From: Amborella trichopoda
Lineage: Eukaryota > Streptophyta > Magnoliopsida > Amborellales > Amborellaceae
Direction of reading: 5' to 3'
Length of the DNA stretch: 64,000 bases
Assembly: GCF_000471905.2 (NCBI RefSeq)
Contig: NW_006499535.1
Coordinates: 370,117 to 434,116, forward strand
Shown here: positions 23,235 to 36,497 of the stretch, in pieces
Layout: each line of letters opens with the position of its first letter
Position numbering within the stretch: position 1 is the first letter of the stretch
The notes under the pieces: generated by a model
Database searches by the model: none
Told to the model about the DNA's origin: nothing
Seen by the model: the letters and a program-made list of their open reading frames with translations, nothing else
Position numbers and translations under genes: made by a program

Positions 23235-26200
23235 TTACATTCTCTCTTCTTCACTTTCTCTCATCCTCATATCTCTCACATATCTTACAAAAACATTAGG
23301 GACAACTCCCTTAGTCAGAAGGTTTGCAATTATCAAATCTGTAGATATGTAACTGATTTCGAGCTCTTTCAATATCACCTCATTTATCAGGTGATAGAAG
23401 TATGACTTGATATGCATGAAATTCTTGTGAAACCGAGGCTACTTAGAGACACAAATAACCACCTTGTTGTCGCAGAAAATTTGCACTGCCTCACAATGTA
23501 CATGATGAAAATTAAGCTGATTCAGGAACTTCTTAATCCACACAGCCTCCATGACTGCTAGATAACATGCCACATATTCGGATTCCATGGTGAACAAATC
23601 CACAATATCTTATTTATTTGACTTCCAAGAAATCGCACCTCCTCTAACAATAAACACATACCTAGATATATACTTCGCATCATCTGAATCGTCGAGAAAG
23701 CTTGCATTTGAATTTCTCTCTAATGCTATTTCTATTCCCCATTTGTATGTAAGAGCATAGTTCATGGTCCCTTTTAAATATCTGAGAATTCTTTTAACTG
23801 CTTTCCAATGCTCGTCTCCTGGATTGCTTTTGAAACGGCTCACCACACTCATGACGAAGGACAAGTCAGGCCGTGTTCCCGTCATGGCGTACATAAGGGA
23901 CCCAACTGCGCTCCTATATGACACTCTTTCCATGGCTCTTATATCCATGTCTTCGGTAGAATAAATTTTATTACTAAGCTTTGTCTTTTTGTCTATTGGG
24001 GTAGACATGTGATTACACATACTCATATCAAACTTTTCCAGTATCATCTTGCAGTAGGTTGCCTGAGAAAGTTGGATAGTCTTCTCTCTTCTGTTTCTTA
24101 TTTTCTTGATGCCCGACACATATAAAGCTTCTCCAAGATCCTTCATATCGAAGTATTATGTAAGAAAATTTTTTCGTCTCTACTACTAGGGAAATTGAGC
24201 TACTAACAATTTGTATATCATCCACATATAACGATATAAATACCGCATCCCTCTCACGGACCTTTTGATATATGCAATAATCCTCATTATTTGTGGAGAA
24301 CCCTGCAAGAACAAGGGTCTCCTCGAATTTAATATACCACTATCGTGATGCTTGTTTCAGGCTATAAAGGGATTTATTAAGTTTGCATACTAGGTTATCT
24401 TTCCCTTTATTCTCAAATCCCTCAGGTTGGGTCATATAAATTTTTTCTTTTAAATCCCCAATTAGAAAGGTTGTTTTGATATCCATTTAATGAATCTTAA
24501 AGTCAAAATGAGCTGCTATAGCTATAAGGATTCGAATGGATGGAAATTTGACAACAGGGAAAAAAATTTCCTCATAATCTATCCCTTATTTCAAGAAGAA
24601 ATCCTTTGCAACCAACCTAGCTTTGTATTTTTCCATTTTGCCCTTCAGAGTTCAAGTTTTTCTTTAAAATCCACTTACAACCAATGGTCTTACTCTTTTA
24701 AGGTGGAGGTACTAATTCCCATACATGGTTTTGGTTAATGAAAGCATACTCATCTTTCATGGCTTCCATCCAGTATTCCCTTTCAGGACATGTCAAGGGT
24801 TCACGGTGAGTTCTAGGTTCTGAATCTGGATCTTTTACAACTTTATAAAAATGTTCTCTAAGGTAGACAAAATATTCAAAGTAAAGAGGTGAATCACTGA
24901 CTCGGTTACTTCATCTTGGTTTAGGTAAAGGTTCACATTTCTTAGGGAGTTCAGGATAAGGTTGGATTGATTTAGAAGTCTCAGGTTTAGGTTCTCGAGC
25001 TACATCACTATTTTGGGCCTCCTCATAAAATTCGGCTTGTTTTTTACTCACCTTTGCTTCAAGGACCTCTTCCTCGAAGAAGTGAGCATCGCGGCTTTCG
25101 ATAACCACACATCTTTCAAGGTTGTAGAATCGATAGCCCTTACAAATGAAAATGGATTTGACAGTTTTGGGTTGCAATTTGGTTCAATTTTAATGTGGGA
25201 TAAGGACATGGGTTGAGCAACCCCAAATTCTCAGGTGTTCAAGGGAGGAAGTACGATCTGTAAAAATTTCGTGAGGAGTAAGTGAGACAGCTTTTGTGGG
25301 AGTCCCATTAAGGATGTAACATGCCGTTAATACGGCTTCTCCCCAAAACTCCAATGAGAGATTTGCATGCTCCATCATACTTCTTACCATTTCCACTACG
25401 GTCATATTCGTTCTCGCAGCTACACCATTTTTTTCAAGAGTATAAGGCATGATGTACTGATGGATGATCCCATTTTCAAGACACAATTCTTTTAAAAAGG
25501 TAAGATAAGTATTCCTCCCCTCTATCGGTTCTAAGGACTTTAATTTTTCAGGTTGATTTGATTCTCTACCTGGGCCTTATATTCTTTGAATTTTTCTAGG
25601 GCGTCTAATTTTGCATGAATAAGGTACACATAACCATATCGCGGGTGATCATCTATAAAAAAGATAAAATATATTTTTTCACTTTTTTTAGTCACATTTA
25701 TAGGTCCACATATGTCACTATGAATGATTTCCAATGCAGTAGCAGCTCGTTTTGCCCCGGTGGTAGTTTTTCTTATTAATTTTCCTTGCACACATGACTC
25801 GCACACTTTCTATAAATCTCCCTGATAATTTTGAAGAATCCCTTCTCTTTTTAATCTTTCTATTCGTTTGATATTAATATGTCCTAACCTCATATGCCAT
25901 CGGGTAGCATCCAATTCATTAGGGAACAAGACAAGAGAAACATTATCTTTTATTTCAATAGTAAATAGCCCTTCTACAGGTCTTCTAGTCAAGATCACAC
26001 CTTTCTCCTTTATGACCACCACTTTCTCCCCAATGAAAGTGGTTATGAATCCAGCCATTGACATCTTCGAAACCGAAACCAAACACTACCTCATATTAGG
26101 AGTATAAAGTGCTTGTTTTAAAATCAAGGTGCTCCCACTCTTCGATTTCTGCTCAAAATCTCCAACTCCAAGAACATTAGTCTTCTGATTTCCTACTATA

Positions 26201-26337
26201 TAAACATGCTGCTGTCCTGGCCCCGTGGGGGTGAAAGAACAGAAACCATCCTTGGTGTTCGTGATATGGGACATAGCACTTGAGTCAAGACACCGAGAGG
26301 CTCCATTGGGATCAGCTAGCATAGACTCAAAAACCAC
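23235..26337 (-). pseudogene. Copia pol region, internal copy 1 (fossil)
   Basis: Reading from right to left: a protease-like stretch at 26086-26337 (CLDSSAMSHITNTK block, normally LDSGAxxHM); GAG-pre-integrase at 25810-26082 (RWHMRLGHINIKR); integrase core at 25190-25806 (CESCVQGK, SDICGP, then FWGEAVLTACYILN); the integrase tail to 24911; RT from about 24720 to 24030 (VDDI-type active site at its end); and RNase H from 24146 to 23235 (GTRPDLSFVMS, RILRYLKGTMNY, and LLTKG near the end). The order PR-IN-RT-RH defines Ty1/copia. It is broken in many places and cannot work. Confidence 0.8.
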
Positions 26338-26369
26338 ACTGCCAATTCCTTGTTGGTCCCTCTAGATTT

Positions 26370-27160
26370 GTTAACCGACAATTATTGGCTATGTGACCCA
26401 CCTTGTTGCAAATAAAGCAAGTTCGAGTCTCTCTCTTTGCCCCCTTATTTGTAAAATCTCTCTTTTTGAAATCTCTTTTCTTTCCAAAATTTTTTCTTCC
26501 CTTTCACTTCTTAAATTTAAAAGAAGGTGGAGATTTTACCATATGGACGGCTTCCCTTAGAGTTGTTGTCAGTAGTTGCCTTGAATTTTTCCTCTCCTCT
26601 TCTGCTTTGATTGTAGTGATGAACTCCTCCAGTTTTGGTGCTTTCCTTCTGGCTGAGATGGAGGATAAGAAGGTCTCCCACGAATTAGGAAGTAAATTCA
26701 TAAGATGAATCACTTGTATAGGTTCATTAGGATTCATGCCTATATCTTCTAGCTCTCTGACTAGAGCACGAAATATGTGCACATGATCTGCAAACTTGGT
26801 ACCTTCAGCCATCTTTAATTCATTATACCTCCTCATAGCCATGGTTTGCTTCATAAGCGAGGGTTCAACATACTCTCTCTCAAGTTTATCATAAATTTCA
26901 CTTGCAGTATAGATTGACTCATACTCAAAAGCATATGAGTCAGTCATGACAAATAAAAGAATGTGTTTGCATCTTAGATTCCTCTTCTTCCAATTGACGT
27001 ACTCATCTTTAATGACTTGAGATGAGTCGTCAATTGGACGACGACGTTCGTCCTCAAAGAGTACCTCATGCAACTTTTTCTCATAGAGCACAAATTTGAT
27101 TTTTCTTTTCCATGAAACAAAATTGGTCCCATCAAACCTTTAGATTTTCAAAAACTCTGA
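26370..27160 (-). pseudogene. Copia gag region, internal copy 1 (fossil)
   Basis: The main stretch at 26504-27091 matches the plant copia Gag (UBN2-type) pattern: SEIYDKLEREYVEP, then MRRYNELKMAEGTKFADH, then LPNSWETFLSSIS. A basic region follows, with remains of a zinc knuckle at about 26370-26440. Gag would form the virus-like particle. It starts about 160 bases downstream of the primer site, as usual. It is broken but is among the better-kept parts of this copy. Confidence 0.8.
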
Positions 27161-27240
27161 GATGAAGATACGAGCAACCATATATTTATATTCTCAACCA
27201 AAAATTAGAAAAGACTCCTAGTGGCAATCAAGTAAAACTA

Positions 27241-27252
27241 GCTCTGATACCA
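27241..27252 (-). other. tRNA-Met primer site, internal copy 1
   Basis: The complement reads TGGTATCAGAGC, the standard site for initiator tRNA-Met in plant LTR retrotransposons, one base from the LTR end at 27254. Confidence 0.85.
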
Positions 27253-27253
27253 A

Positions 27254-29246
27254 TGAAATAAAGACCTATGTGATATTTTGTTAGGGAATACAATTTTTTT
27301 TTTAATGATAATAATCATCCCCTTTTTTATTTTAGCAAAAAGATAACTTACAGATGGTCTTATTACAATCAATAAACATTTCAAAATAAAACAACACAAC
27401 AATAAAATAAAACTCAATTACTTGATGCCATTTATTCAACCTTATACTATGCTTGAGAATATAAAATAAAAGAGAAAGAAAGTAAAAGAGAAGGTGCCGG
27501 AGATTACATCAACCGAGCTTATTACACCCCACACCGAGTCACCATATTTAATCACATGCGATCAATGGTCTAGCTTCAATCTCGAATCGAGAAAGCTAAT
27601 TTTGGCCAAACTAGGTAACCACCCTTAAATCTCAAAAAACCCTAACTCTAAAGTTAACTAAAGCTTTTAACCCATATTTCCCAAACCCTTAGTATCTTTA
27701 GGTCAAGAGAGAGAGAGTAGTAGACCTAGGGTTGGGGCGTGCCCCTATGAAACTTTTAGAGAGAGAAAGTTAGAGAGAGAAAATCTGAGAGGAGAGAGAG
27801 GGGTGTGGCCCCTAGGGAGGAGAGAGATATGGGAGAGAGAGACAGGTGTGTAGAGATGAGGGGAGAGCATCCATATTTATAGTGAAATTTTAGGTCTATG
27901 GTGTCTTTAGGGTTTCCCATAGTTTGCCTTTTTCTTGAGATTGAATATAGACCGTTGATCAAGGTGACTTGTGGGGTGAGTGATCTGAGCCATCCATTCT
28001 ATAGATGGGCCATCAATATTATGGAAGGTGCATGAACCATTATCCCCCTTTCTTTAAACCATTTTTCAATCAATATATTTAAATAAATTAAATCCATTAA
28101 AGATATCATGCATTCCATAATATTGCAGTATCTATCTCATATATTCCATAAGAATATTTCAAGAAATATCAAGTTAATATTTACTATCTTAAATCGATAA
28201 TATATGGTCAATATTTACTCTATTACAAATTAACTGTATGTCATGAGATACACTTTTCATATTTAAATAACTTGAACACAAAGCTATAAAAAGGAATCCA
28301 AAGGGGTGGGGCGTGCCACCCCTATGTGGCACATGTGGGCCCCCACCCACATGCCACATGGTGGGCCCATGTGCACTATGGGCTGCCATGAAATTTTATA
28401 TACATTTTTTAAAAAATTTAAATGAAACAATTTAATATATATTATAATTTTTATAACTTTATAAAATCAATAACTGCATTTTTATAAGTCTAAAAATCAT
28501 AAATAAAATATTGAGAGATTCATAAAAATTCAAACAATAAAACACAATTAAATTAATATGATGGGAAAAAAGATCCATATGGTTTTAGAAATTCAATCTG
28601 TAATTATGGGGTATTCCACCTGCGACTTGGGAGTACTTACCACACTTGCTTTATCGAACAGACCAAGTATTTCCCATGACTTACAGTCTAAGCAGGGGCT
28701 CATTAGCTCGCCACTAAAGTCTAGCCGATGAGTCAAGGGTCCGTAATCTTAATCTGTGGATTACAGGTCCTCCTCAAGAGGCGAGTCAGGGTCACCACGA
28801 CCTGAGACGACGACAACTCTATGGTGCATATAGGTATCTCTCGCACATGTATACGCTTCACCCAAAAGGTGGATAACTGGCTTTCTCGAACGATCTATCG
28901 ATATGCATGCCATGTGATGGAACATGGATGAGGTTTTGGCCCCCGTCTCTGTGGGCCTACCAGCACACAGAAAGGTCACGCAGTCCCTTGGCTCACTCAT
29001 TTAGGCATAAGCTCTGACCTCATCTAGGGCTAATCCAAAACCCTTCTTAATGTATTCTTTATGCCCAGGTACCTTTGGTTTTCGAACCGACTGACCTAGA
29101 TCGTCAAGCACAGTCCCGTATCAGCTAACATCATTTGCTTAGTATGGTCCTCAAGGGACCGCACTCCCACTGAGTTTATGTTCCACTATAATAAATGTTT
29201 TTCATTACATACTCATAAGGCCTTTAAAGGCCACATAAACCCAACA
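27254..29246 (-). repeat. Copia LTR 2 (shared middle LTR)
   Basis: It is 1993 bases, TG...CA in element direction. On one side lies the polypurine tract of copy 2 (29247), on the other the primer site of copy 1 (27241). It therefore serves as the 3' LTR of one copy and the 5' LTR of the other. The palindrome GGCCTTTAAAGGCC is kept near 29219-29232. Confidence 0.85.
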
Positions 29247-29260
29247 TCTCCCACTTGGCC
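29247..29260 (-). other. Polypurine tract of internal copy 2
   Basis: It is identical to the tract of copy 1: the complement reads GGCCAAGTGGGAGA, next to TGTTGGG. Confidence 0.75.
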
Positions 29261-29299
29261 TTTGAAGGCCTTACATTCTCTCTTCCTCACTTTCTCTCA

Positions 29300-32200
29300 T
29301 CCCCAACTCTCTCACATGTCTTACAAAACATTAGGGACAACTCCCTTAGTTAGAGGGCCTGAAATCATCAAATCTATAGATATGTAGCAGATCTCAATCT
29401 CTTTCAATATCACCTCATTTCTCAGGTGATAGAAGTATGGCTTGATATGCTTGTAATTCTTGTGAAACTAAGGCTCCTTAGAGACACAAATAACTACCGT
29501 GTTGTCATAGAAAATTTGCACTGCCTCACAACATACAGGATAAAAATTAAGCTGATTCAGGCACTTCTTAATTCACACGGCCTCCTTGACTGCTAGACAA
29601 CATGCCACATACTCGAATTCCATGGTGGACAAAGCCACAATATCTTGTTTATTTGACTTTCAAGAAACCACATCTCCTCTAAGAATAAACACATACCCAG
29701 ATATAGACTACGTATCATCTGAATCGGCGAGATAGCTTGCATCTGAATATCTCTCTATTGCTATTTCAGTTCCCCATTTGTATGTGAGCACATAGTTCAT
29801 GGTCCCTTTTAAATATCTGATAATTCTTTTAACTTCTTTCCAATGCTCATCTCCTGGATTGCTTTGGAAATGACTCATCAAACTCATGACGAAGGATAAA
29901 TCAGGCCTTGTTCCCGTCATGGCGTACATAAGGGATCCAACTACGCTCCTGTATGACACTCTCTCCATGACTCTTATATCCATGTCTTCGGTAGGATACA
30001 TTTTATTACTAAGCTTTGTCTTTTTGTCTATTGGGGTAGACATGTGATTACACATACTCATATCAAACTTTTCCAGTATCCTCTTGCAGTAGGTTGCTTG
30101 AGAAAGTTGGATAGTCTTCTCTCTTCTGTTTCTTATTTTCTTGATGCCCGACACATATGAAGCTTCTCCAAGATCCTTCATATCAAATTATTGTGCAAGA
30201 AAATTTTTCATCTCTACTACTAGAGCAATTGAGCTACTAACAATTACCATATCATCCACATATAACGATATAAAGACCACATCCCTCCCACTGACCTTTT
30301 GATATATGCAATAATCTTAATTATTTGTGGAGAACCCTGCAAGAGCAAGGGTCTCCTAGAATTTTATATACCACTGTCACGATGCTTGTTTCAGGCCATG
30401 AAGGGATTTATAAAGTTTGCATATGAGGTTCTCTTTTCCTTTCTCCTCAAATCCCTCAGGTTGGGTCATATAAATTTCTTCTTCTAAGTCCCCCATTAGA
30501 AAGGTTGTTTTGACATCCATTTGATGAACCACAAAGTCAAAATGGGCTGCTTTAACTATAATGATTTGAATGGATGGAAATTTGGCAACAGGGGAAAATT
30601 TTTTCTCATAACCTATCCCTTCTTTCTGGGTGAAACCCTTTGCAACCAACCTAGCTTTGTATTTTTCTATTTTCCCTTCGGAGTTCAACTTTTTCTTTAA
30701 AATCCACTTACAACCAATGGCCTTACACTTTTAAGGTAGAGGTACTAATTCCCGTACATAGTTTTGGTTAATGGAAGCATACTCATCTTTCATGGCTTTT
30801 ACCTAGTAATCCTTTTCAAGACAGATCAAGGCTTCACGGTGAGTTCTAGGTTCTGAATCTGGATCTTCTACAACCTTATCAAAATGTTCTCCAAGGTAGA
30901 CAAAATATTCTAGGTAAATAGGTGGTCTACTAACTCGGTTACTTCGTCTCGGTTTAGGAAAAGGTTCACATTTTTTAGAGAGTTTAAGATCAGGTTGGGT
31001 TGGTTTAGAAGTCTTAGGTTCAGGGTCTCGATCTACATCACTGTTTTGAGCCTCCTCATAAAATTCAGTCTTTTTTTTACTCACCTTTGCTTCAAGGACC
31101 TCTTCTTCGAAGAGGTGAGTATTGCGGCTTTCAATAACCACACATGTTTCAAGGTTGTAGAATCAATACCCCTTACCATGATCTGGGTAACCAATGAAAA
31201 TATATTTGGCAGTTTTGGGTTGCAATTTGGTTCTATTTTGATGTGGGATAAGGACATGGGTTGAGCAACCCCAAACTCTCAGGTGTTCAAGGGAGGGAGT
31301 ACGATCTGTGAAAATTTCGTGAGAAGTAAGTGGGGTAGCTTTTGTGGGAGTTCGTTTAAGAATCTAACATGCTGTTAATACGGCTTCTTCCCAAAACTGC
31401 AATGAGAGATTTGCATGTGTCATCATATTCCTTACCATTTCCACTACGGTCATATTCATTCTCTCAGCTACACCATTTTGTTCAGGAGTATAAGGCATTA
31501 TGTACTGATGGATGATCCCATTTTCAATGCACAATTCTTTTGAAAATATCAGATGAGTATTCCCCCCCTCTATTAGTTCTAAGGACTTTAATTTTCAAGT
31601 TGGTTTGATTCTCTACCTAGGTCTTATATTGTTTGAATTTTCTAGAGCTTCTGATTTTGTAGAAATAAGGTACACATGGCCATATCTCGAGTGATCATCT
31701 ATAAAATAGGGAAAATATATTTTTTCACTTTTGATGGTCACATTTATAGGTCCACATATATCACTATGAATGATTTTCAATACGCTAGTAGTTTTTTTTT
31801 GCCTTGGTGGTATTTTTCCTTAGTAGTTTTCCATGCACATATGACTCGCACACTTTCGATAAATCTCCCACATAATTTTAAAGAATTCCTTCCCATTTTT
31901 ATCGTTCCATTCGTTTGATATTACTGTGTCCGAACCTTATATGCCATAGGGTAGCATCCAATTCATTAGGGGACAAGACATATGCAACATTATCATTTAT
32001 TTCAATAGTAAATAGCCTTTCTACAAGTTGTCTAGTCATGATCACATCTTTCTCCTTTATGACCACGATTTTCTCCCCAATGAAAGTGGTTATGAATCCA
32101 GCCATAGACTCTTAGGAATCGAAACCAAACACTTCCTCATATCAGAAGCATAAAGTGCTTGTTTTAAGATCAAGGTGCTCCCACTCTTCGGTTTCAGCTC

Positions 32201-32350
32201 AAAATCTCCAACTCCAAGAACATCAGTCTTCTAATTTCCTCCCATGTAAACATGCTGCTGTCCTGGCCCCATGAGAATGAAAGAACGGAAACCAACCTTG
32301 GTGTTCGTGATATAGGACGTAGTACCCGAGTCAAGAAACCGAGAGGCTCC
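29300..32350 (-). pseudogene. Copia pol region, internal copy 2 (fossil)
   Basis: Same order as copy 1. Protease-like LDSGTTSYITNTK is at about 32290-32335. The pre-integrase H-x-H region (LWHIRFGHSNIKR) is at 31899-32105. The integrase core lies at 31250-31860 and its tail at 30803-31141. RT at 30377-30688 shows KYKARLVAKGFTQ, VHQMDVKTTFLMG and LYKSLHGLKQ. RNase H at 29708-30181 shows GTRPDLSFVMS and YLKGTMNY. RT is clearer here than in copy 1. It is broken many times. Confidence 0.8.
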
Positions 32351-32399
32351 ATTGGGATCAGCTAACATAGATTCAAAAACCACACATGCTAATTCCTTG

Positions 32400-33200
32400 T
32401 TTCTCCCTCCAGATTTATTAAACCGACAATTATTGGCTATGTGGCCCACCTTCTTGCAAATAAAGAAATTTCGAGTCTCTCTCTTTGCTCCCTTATTTGC
32501 TAAATCTCTCTTTTTGAAATTGTTTTTCTTTCCAAAATTATTTCTTCCCTTTCCCTTCTTAAATTTAAAGAAGGTGGATATTTTACCATATGGACGGCTT
32601 CCTTTGGAGTTGTTGTCCGTAGTTGCCTTGAATTTTTCCTCTCCTTTTCTGCTTTGATTGTAGTGATGAGCTCCTCCAGTTTTAGTGCTTTCCTTCTGCC
32701 TGAGATGGAGGATATGAAGGTCTCCCATGAATTAGGAAGTGAATTCGTAAGATGAGTCACTTGCATATATTCATTAGGTTTCATGCCTATAACTTCTAGC
32801 TCTCTGACTAGAGCACGAAATATGAGCACATGATCTGCAAACTTGGTACCTTCAGCCATCTTTAATTCATTATACCTCCTTATAGCCATGGTTTGCTTCA
32901 TAAGAGAGGGTTCAACATACTCTCTCTCAAGTTTATCATAAATTTCACTTGCAGTATAGATTGACTCATACTCAGAAGCATATGAGTCAGTCATGACAAA
33001 TACAAGAATGTGTTTGCATCTCAGATTCCTCCTCTTCCAATTGGCGTACTCATCTTTAATGACTTGAGACGAGTCGTCAATTGGATGACGAGGTCGGTCC
33101 TCAAAGAGTACCTCATGCATGTTTTCCTCATAGAGCACAAATTTGATTTTTTTTTTCCATGAAACAAAATTGGTCCCATCAAACCTTTCGGTTTTCAGGA
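32400..33200 (-). pseudogene. Copia gag region, internal copy 2 (fossil)
   Basis: The stretch at 32500-33138 repeats the Gag pattern of copy 1 (SEIYDKLEREYVEP, LPNSWETFISSIS) and runs into a lysine-rich segment. A zinc knuckle remnant (CKKVGHIANNC) at about 32420-32460 lies in the next frame. It is broken and close in sequence to copy 1. Confidence 0.8.
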
Positions 33201-33287
33201 TCTCTCAGATGAAGGTACGAGCAGCCATATATTTATATTCTCAAGCAAAAATATGAAAAGACTTCTAAAGACAATCAAGTAAAACTA

Positions 33288-33299
33288 GCACTGATACCA
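33288..33299 (-). other. tRNA-Met primer site, internal copy 2
   Basis: It is the same site as in copy 1 with one difference, lying next to the LTR end at 33301. Confidence 0.75.
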
Positions 33300-33300
33300 A

Positions 33301-35272
33301 TGAATAAAGACCTATGTGATATTTTGTTAGGGAATACATATATATATATATATTTTTAATGATAATAATCACCCCTTTTTTTATTTTAGCAAAACGATCA
33401 CTTACAGATAGTCTTATTACAATCTATAAATATTTCAAAATAAAACAACACAACAATAAAATAAAACTCAACTACTTGATGCCATTTATTCAACTTATTA
33501 CTAAGCTTGAGAATATAAAATGAACGAGCAAGAAAGTAAAAGAGAAGGTGTCGGAGATTACATCAACCGTGCTTATTACACTTCACACCGAGTCACCACA
33601 TCCTTTGGCTTGGGATCAACGGTCTAGCTTCAATCTTGAACCGGGAAAGCTAATTTCGACCAAACTAGGTAACCACCTTAAAATCACTACAAAACCCTAA
33701 CCCTAAAATTAACTAAAGCTTTTAACCCATATTTCCCAAACCCTTAGTATCTTTAGGTCAAGAGAGAGAGTAGTTGGGGCGTGCCCCCTATGAAACTTTT
33801 AGAGAGAAAAAGTTAGAGAGAGAAAATCTGAGTGGAGAGAGAGGGGCGTGGCCCCTAAGGAGGAGAGAGAGAGAGGTGTGTAAAGATGAGGGGAGAGCAC
33901 CTCTATTTATAGTAAAATTTAGGTCTAGGGTTTTTTTAGGGTTTTCCTTAATTTTTCTATTTCTTATGATTGAATATGGACCGTTGATCAAGNNNNNNNN
34001 NNNNNNNNNNNNNNNNNNNNNNNNNNNNNNNNNNNNNNNNNNNNNNNNNNNNNNNNNNNNNNNNNNNNNNNNNNNNNNNNNNNNNNNNNNNNNNNNNNNN
34101 NNNNNNNNNNNNNNNNNNNNNNNNNNNNNNNNNNNNNNNNNNNNNNNNNTATTGCATTATCCATCTCATATATTCCATAAGAATATTTCAAGAAATATCA
34201 AGTTAATATTTACTATCTTAAATATAATATATGGTCAATATTTACTATATTACAAATTGACCATATGTCATAAGATACACGTTCCATATTTAAATAACTT
34301 GAACACAAAGATATCAAAAGGAATCCAAAGGGGTGGGGCGTGCCACCCCTATGTGGCACAGATTGGCCCCCAGCCACATGCCACATGGTGGGCCCATGTG
34401 CACCATTGGCCTTCATGGAGTTTTATAAATATTGTTTTTAAAAAAATTAGGTAAAACAATTTAATAATTTTTTGAATTTTTATAACTATGTAAAATCAAT
34501 GACTGTATTTTTATAAGTCCAAAAAGCATAAATAACATATTGAGAGATTCATAAAAATTCGAATAATGAAACACAATTAAATTATATGATGGGAAAATGA
34601 TCCATATGGTTTTAGAAATTCAATATGTAATTATGAGGTACTTCACCTTCAACTGTGGACTACAGACCACACTTGCTTTATTGAACTGACCCAATGTTTC
34701 CCATGACCCACGGTCTAAGCAGGGGCTCATTAGCGGGTCACCAAAGTCTGCTCGATGAGTCAAAGGGTCGCAATCCCAGTCTGTGGATTACAGGTCCTCC
34801 CCTAGAGACGAGTCAAGGTCACCACGACCTGATGCGACAATAGCTCTATGGTGCATAAGGGTATCTCTCACACATGCATACGCTTCACCCAAAAGGTGGA
34901 TAACTGGATTTTTCGAACGATCTATCGATATGCATGCCGTGTAATGGAACATGGAAGAGGTTTTGACCCCTATCTCTGTAGGCCTACCATCACACACAAG
35001 GGTCATATAGTCCCTCGGCTCACTCGTCCAGGCATAAGCTCCGACCTCAGCAAGGACTAACCCAAAACCCCTCTCGGTTTATTCTTTATGCTCAGGTATC
35101 TTGGGTATTCCAACCGACTGACCTAGATCGTCAAGCACAATCCGGTATCAACAAACATCATTTTTTAGTATGGTCTTTGAGGGACCACGCTCCTACTGAG
35201 TTTATGTTCCACTATAATAAATGTTTTTCATTACACACTTTTAAGGCTTTTGAAGGCCACATAAACCCAACA
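33301..35272 (-). repeat. Copia LTR 3 (5' LTR of the composite)
   Basis: It is 1972 bases including the N run and starts TGTTGGG in element direction at 35272. A TA dinucleotide tract is present at about 33340-33355, where the other LTRs have a T run. Confidence 0.85.
33993..34149. other. Assembly gap (157 N)
   Basis: A run of N lies inside LTR 3. The corresponding part of LTR 2 (about 27960-28125) shows what kind of sequence is missing. The gap sits in one of three long near-identical repeats, a common place for assembly to fail, so the copy number here deserves caution. Confidence 0.95.
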
Positions 35273-36290
35273 ATACTGTCTTTCTTGCATAAAACAATTT
35301 TCCTTAAACTATTTCAAAATTTAAGTTTTAGAGAGGGAGACTATCTCAAAATTCTTAGAAAGTGAAACTATTTCAAAATTTAAGTTTTAGATAGATAAAG
35401 TATTTCAAAAATTAGATAAAGAAATGATCTTATATGTTTTAAAGAGAGAAACATTCTAAAAATTTGTAGAAAGTGAAACTATCTCTGATTTTAAGTTTTA
35501 GATAGAGAACCTATCTCTACTTTTAAGTTTTAGAGAGGGAAAACATCTCAAAATTTATTGAAGGAAACTATATGTAATTTCAAACTTTAGAGAGAGAAAC
35601 TACATCAAGTTTTGTATAGAAACTATCTTAAAATTTTGAGAGAGAGACTATCTCAAATTTTTTAGAGAGGGTAGCTATCTCACGTTTCAAATTTTAAAAG
35701 AGAAACTATCGCAAAATTTTTAGAGTGAGAAACTATACTCAATTTTAAGTTTTAGTGAGAGAATATTAAAATTTTTAGAGAGAAACTATATCCAATGACA
35801 AGATTTGGACAGAGAAGCTATCTCAAAACTTTTAGAAAAAGAAATAGTAAAATTTTTAGATAAAGAAACTATCTCAAATTTTTTAGATAGAGAAGCTATC
35901 TCAAGTTCAAATTTTCAGAGATAAACTATCTCAAAATTTTTGGAGAAAAAAAATATCACAATTTTAAGTTTTAGAGAGAGAAAGTATCTCAAAATTTTGA
36001 GAAAGAGTAATTATATCAAATATCACGAGAGAAAATAATCCAAATTTTTTGGGGGAGAAAATATATCAAATTCTAAGTTTTAAAGAGAGCATTTCAAAAA
36101 TTTTAGAGAGAGATAAACTCAAAACATTTAGAGAGAGAAACCATCTCAAAAATTTTGAAGAGAAACTTTCTAAAAAAACTTTTGAGATAGAAACTCTCTC
36201 AATTTTTAAGAAGAGAAAGTATCTCAAAATTTTTGGAGAGATTGTTTGCCTATGTAAATATTTTGCCAATAAATATTTTCCTCTTAGCGT
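35273..36290. repeat. AT-rich minisatellite, block 2, with shared 3' flank
   Basis: This has the same unit type as 17941-19665 ('agagagaaactatctcaaaattttt') and is about 950 bases long. It is followed at 36241-36280 by 'attgtttgc..tgtaaatatttt', which also follows block 1. It begins directly at the outer end of copia LTR 3, so the copia composite probably cut into or landed beside an existing array. An open frame at 36049-36381 follows the repeat and is not a gene. Confidence 0.75.
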
Positions 36291-36497
36291 AAGCAAAACC
36301 CCCCAATGCTCTCTTTCCTACTTTTCAATTTTCGTCCAGGGTTTTCATAACACTGGTTTAAGGGCAACCACAAAGCATTGAAGGGCGTCCTCTGAAGGCG
36401 GTAGAATTTACTTCAAAGATGAAATTCACCAAATGCCTTAATCGTGTGTTCTCATCTGGCTGAACAGTAAACGTGAAAGAATTTATAAATGATAAAT

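Larger units (their letters stand above)
21231..35272 (-). mobile_element. Tandem Ty1/copia element pair sharing one LTR
   Basis: This composite of about 14 kb reads, on the minus strand, LTR (33301-35272), internal (29247-33300), LTR (27254-29246), internal (23211-27253), LTR (21231-23210). Each internal part has a primer site, gag, protease, integrase, RT and RNase H in copia order, and a polypurine tract next to the following LTR. The two internal copies are close to the same length (4.04 and 4.05 kb) and roughly nine-tenths alike by eye. Both are broken, each with more than ten interruptions. Unequal exchange between LTRs of neighbouring copies is the usual origin of this layout. I saw no clear 5-base target duplication at the outer ends. 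Confidence 0.85.

Noticed and set aside
36049-36381. Open frame of 110 codons
   Set aside because: Mostly a translation of minisatellite units.
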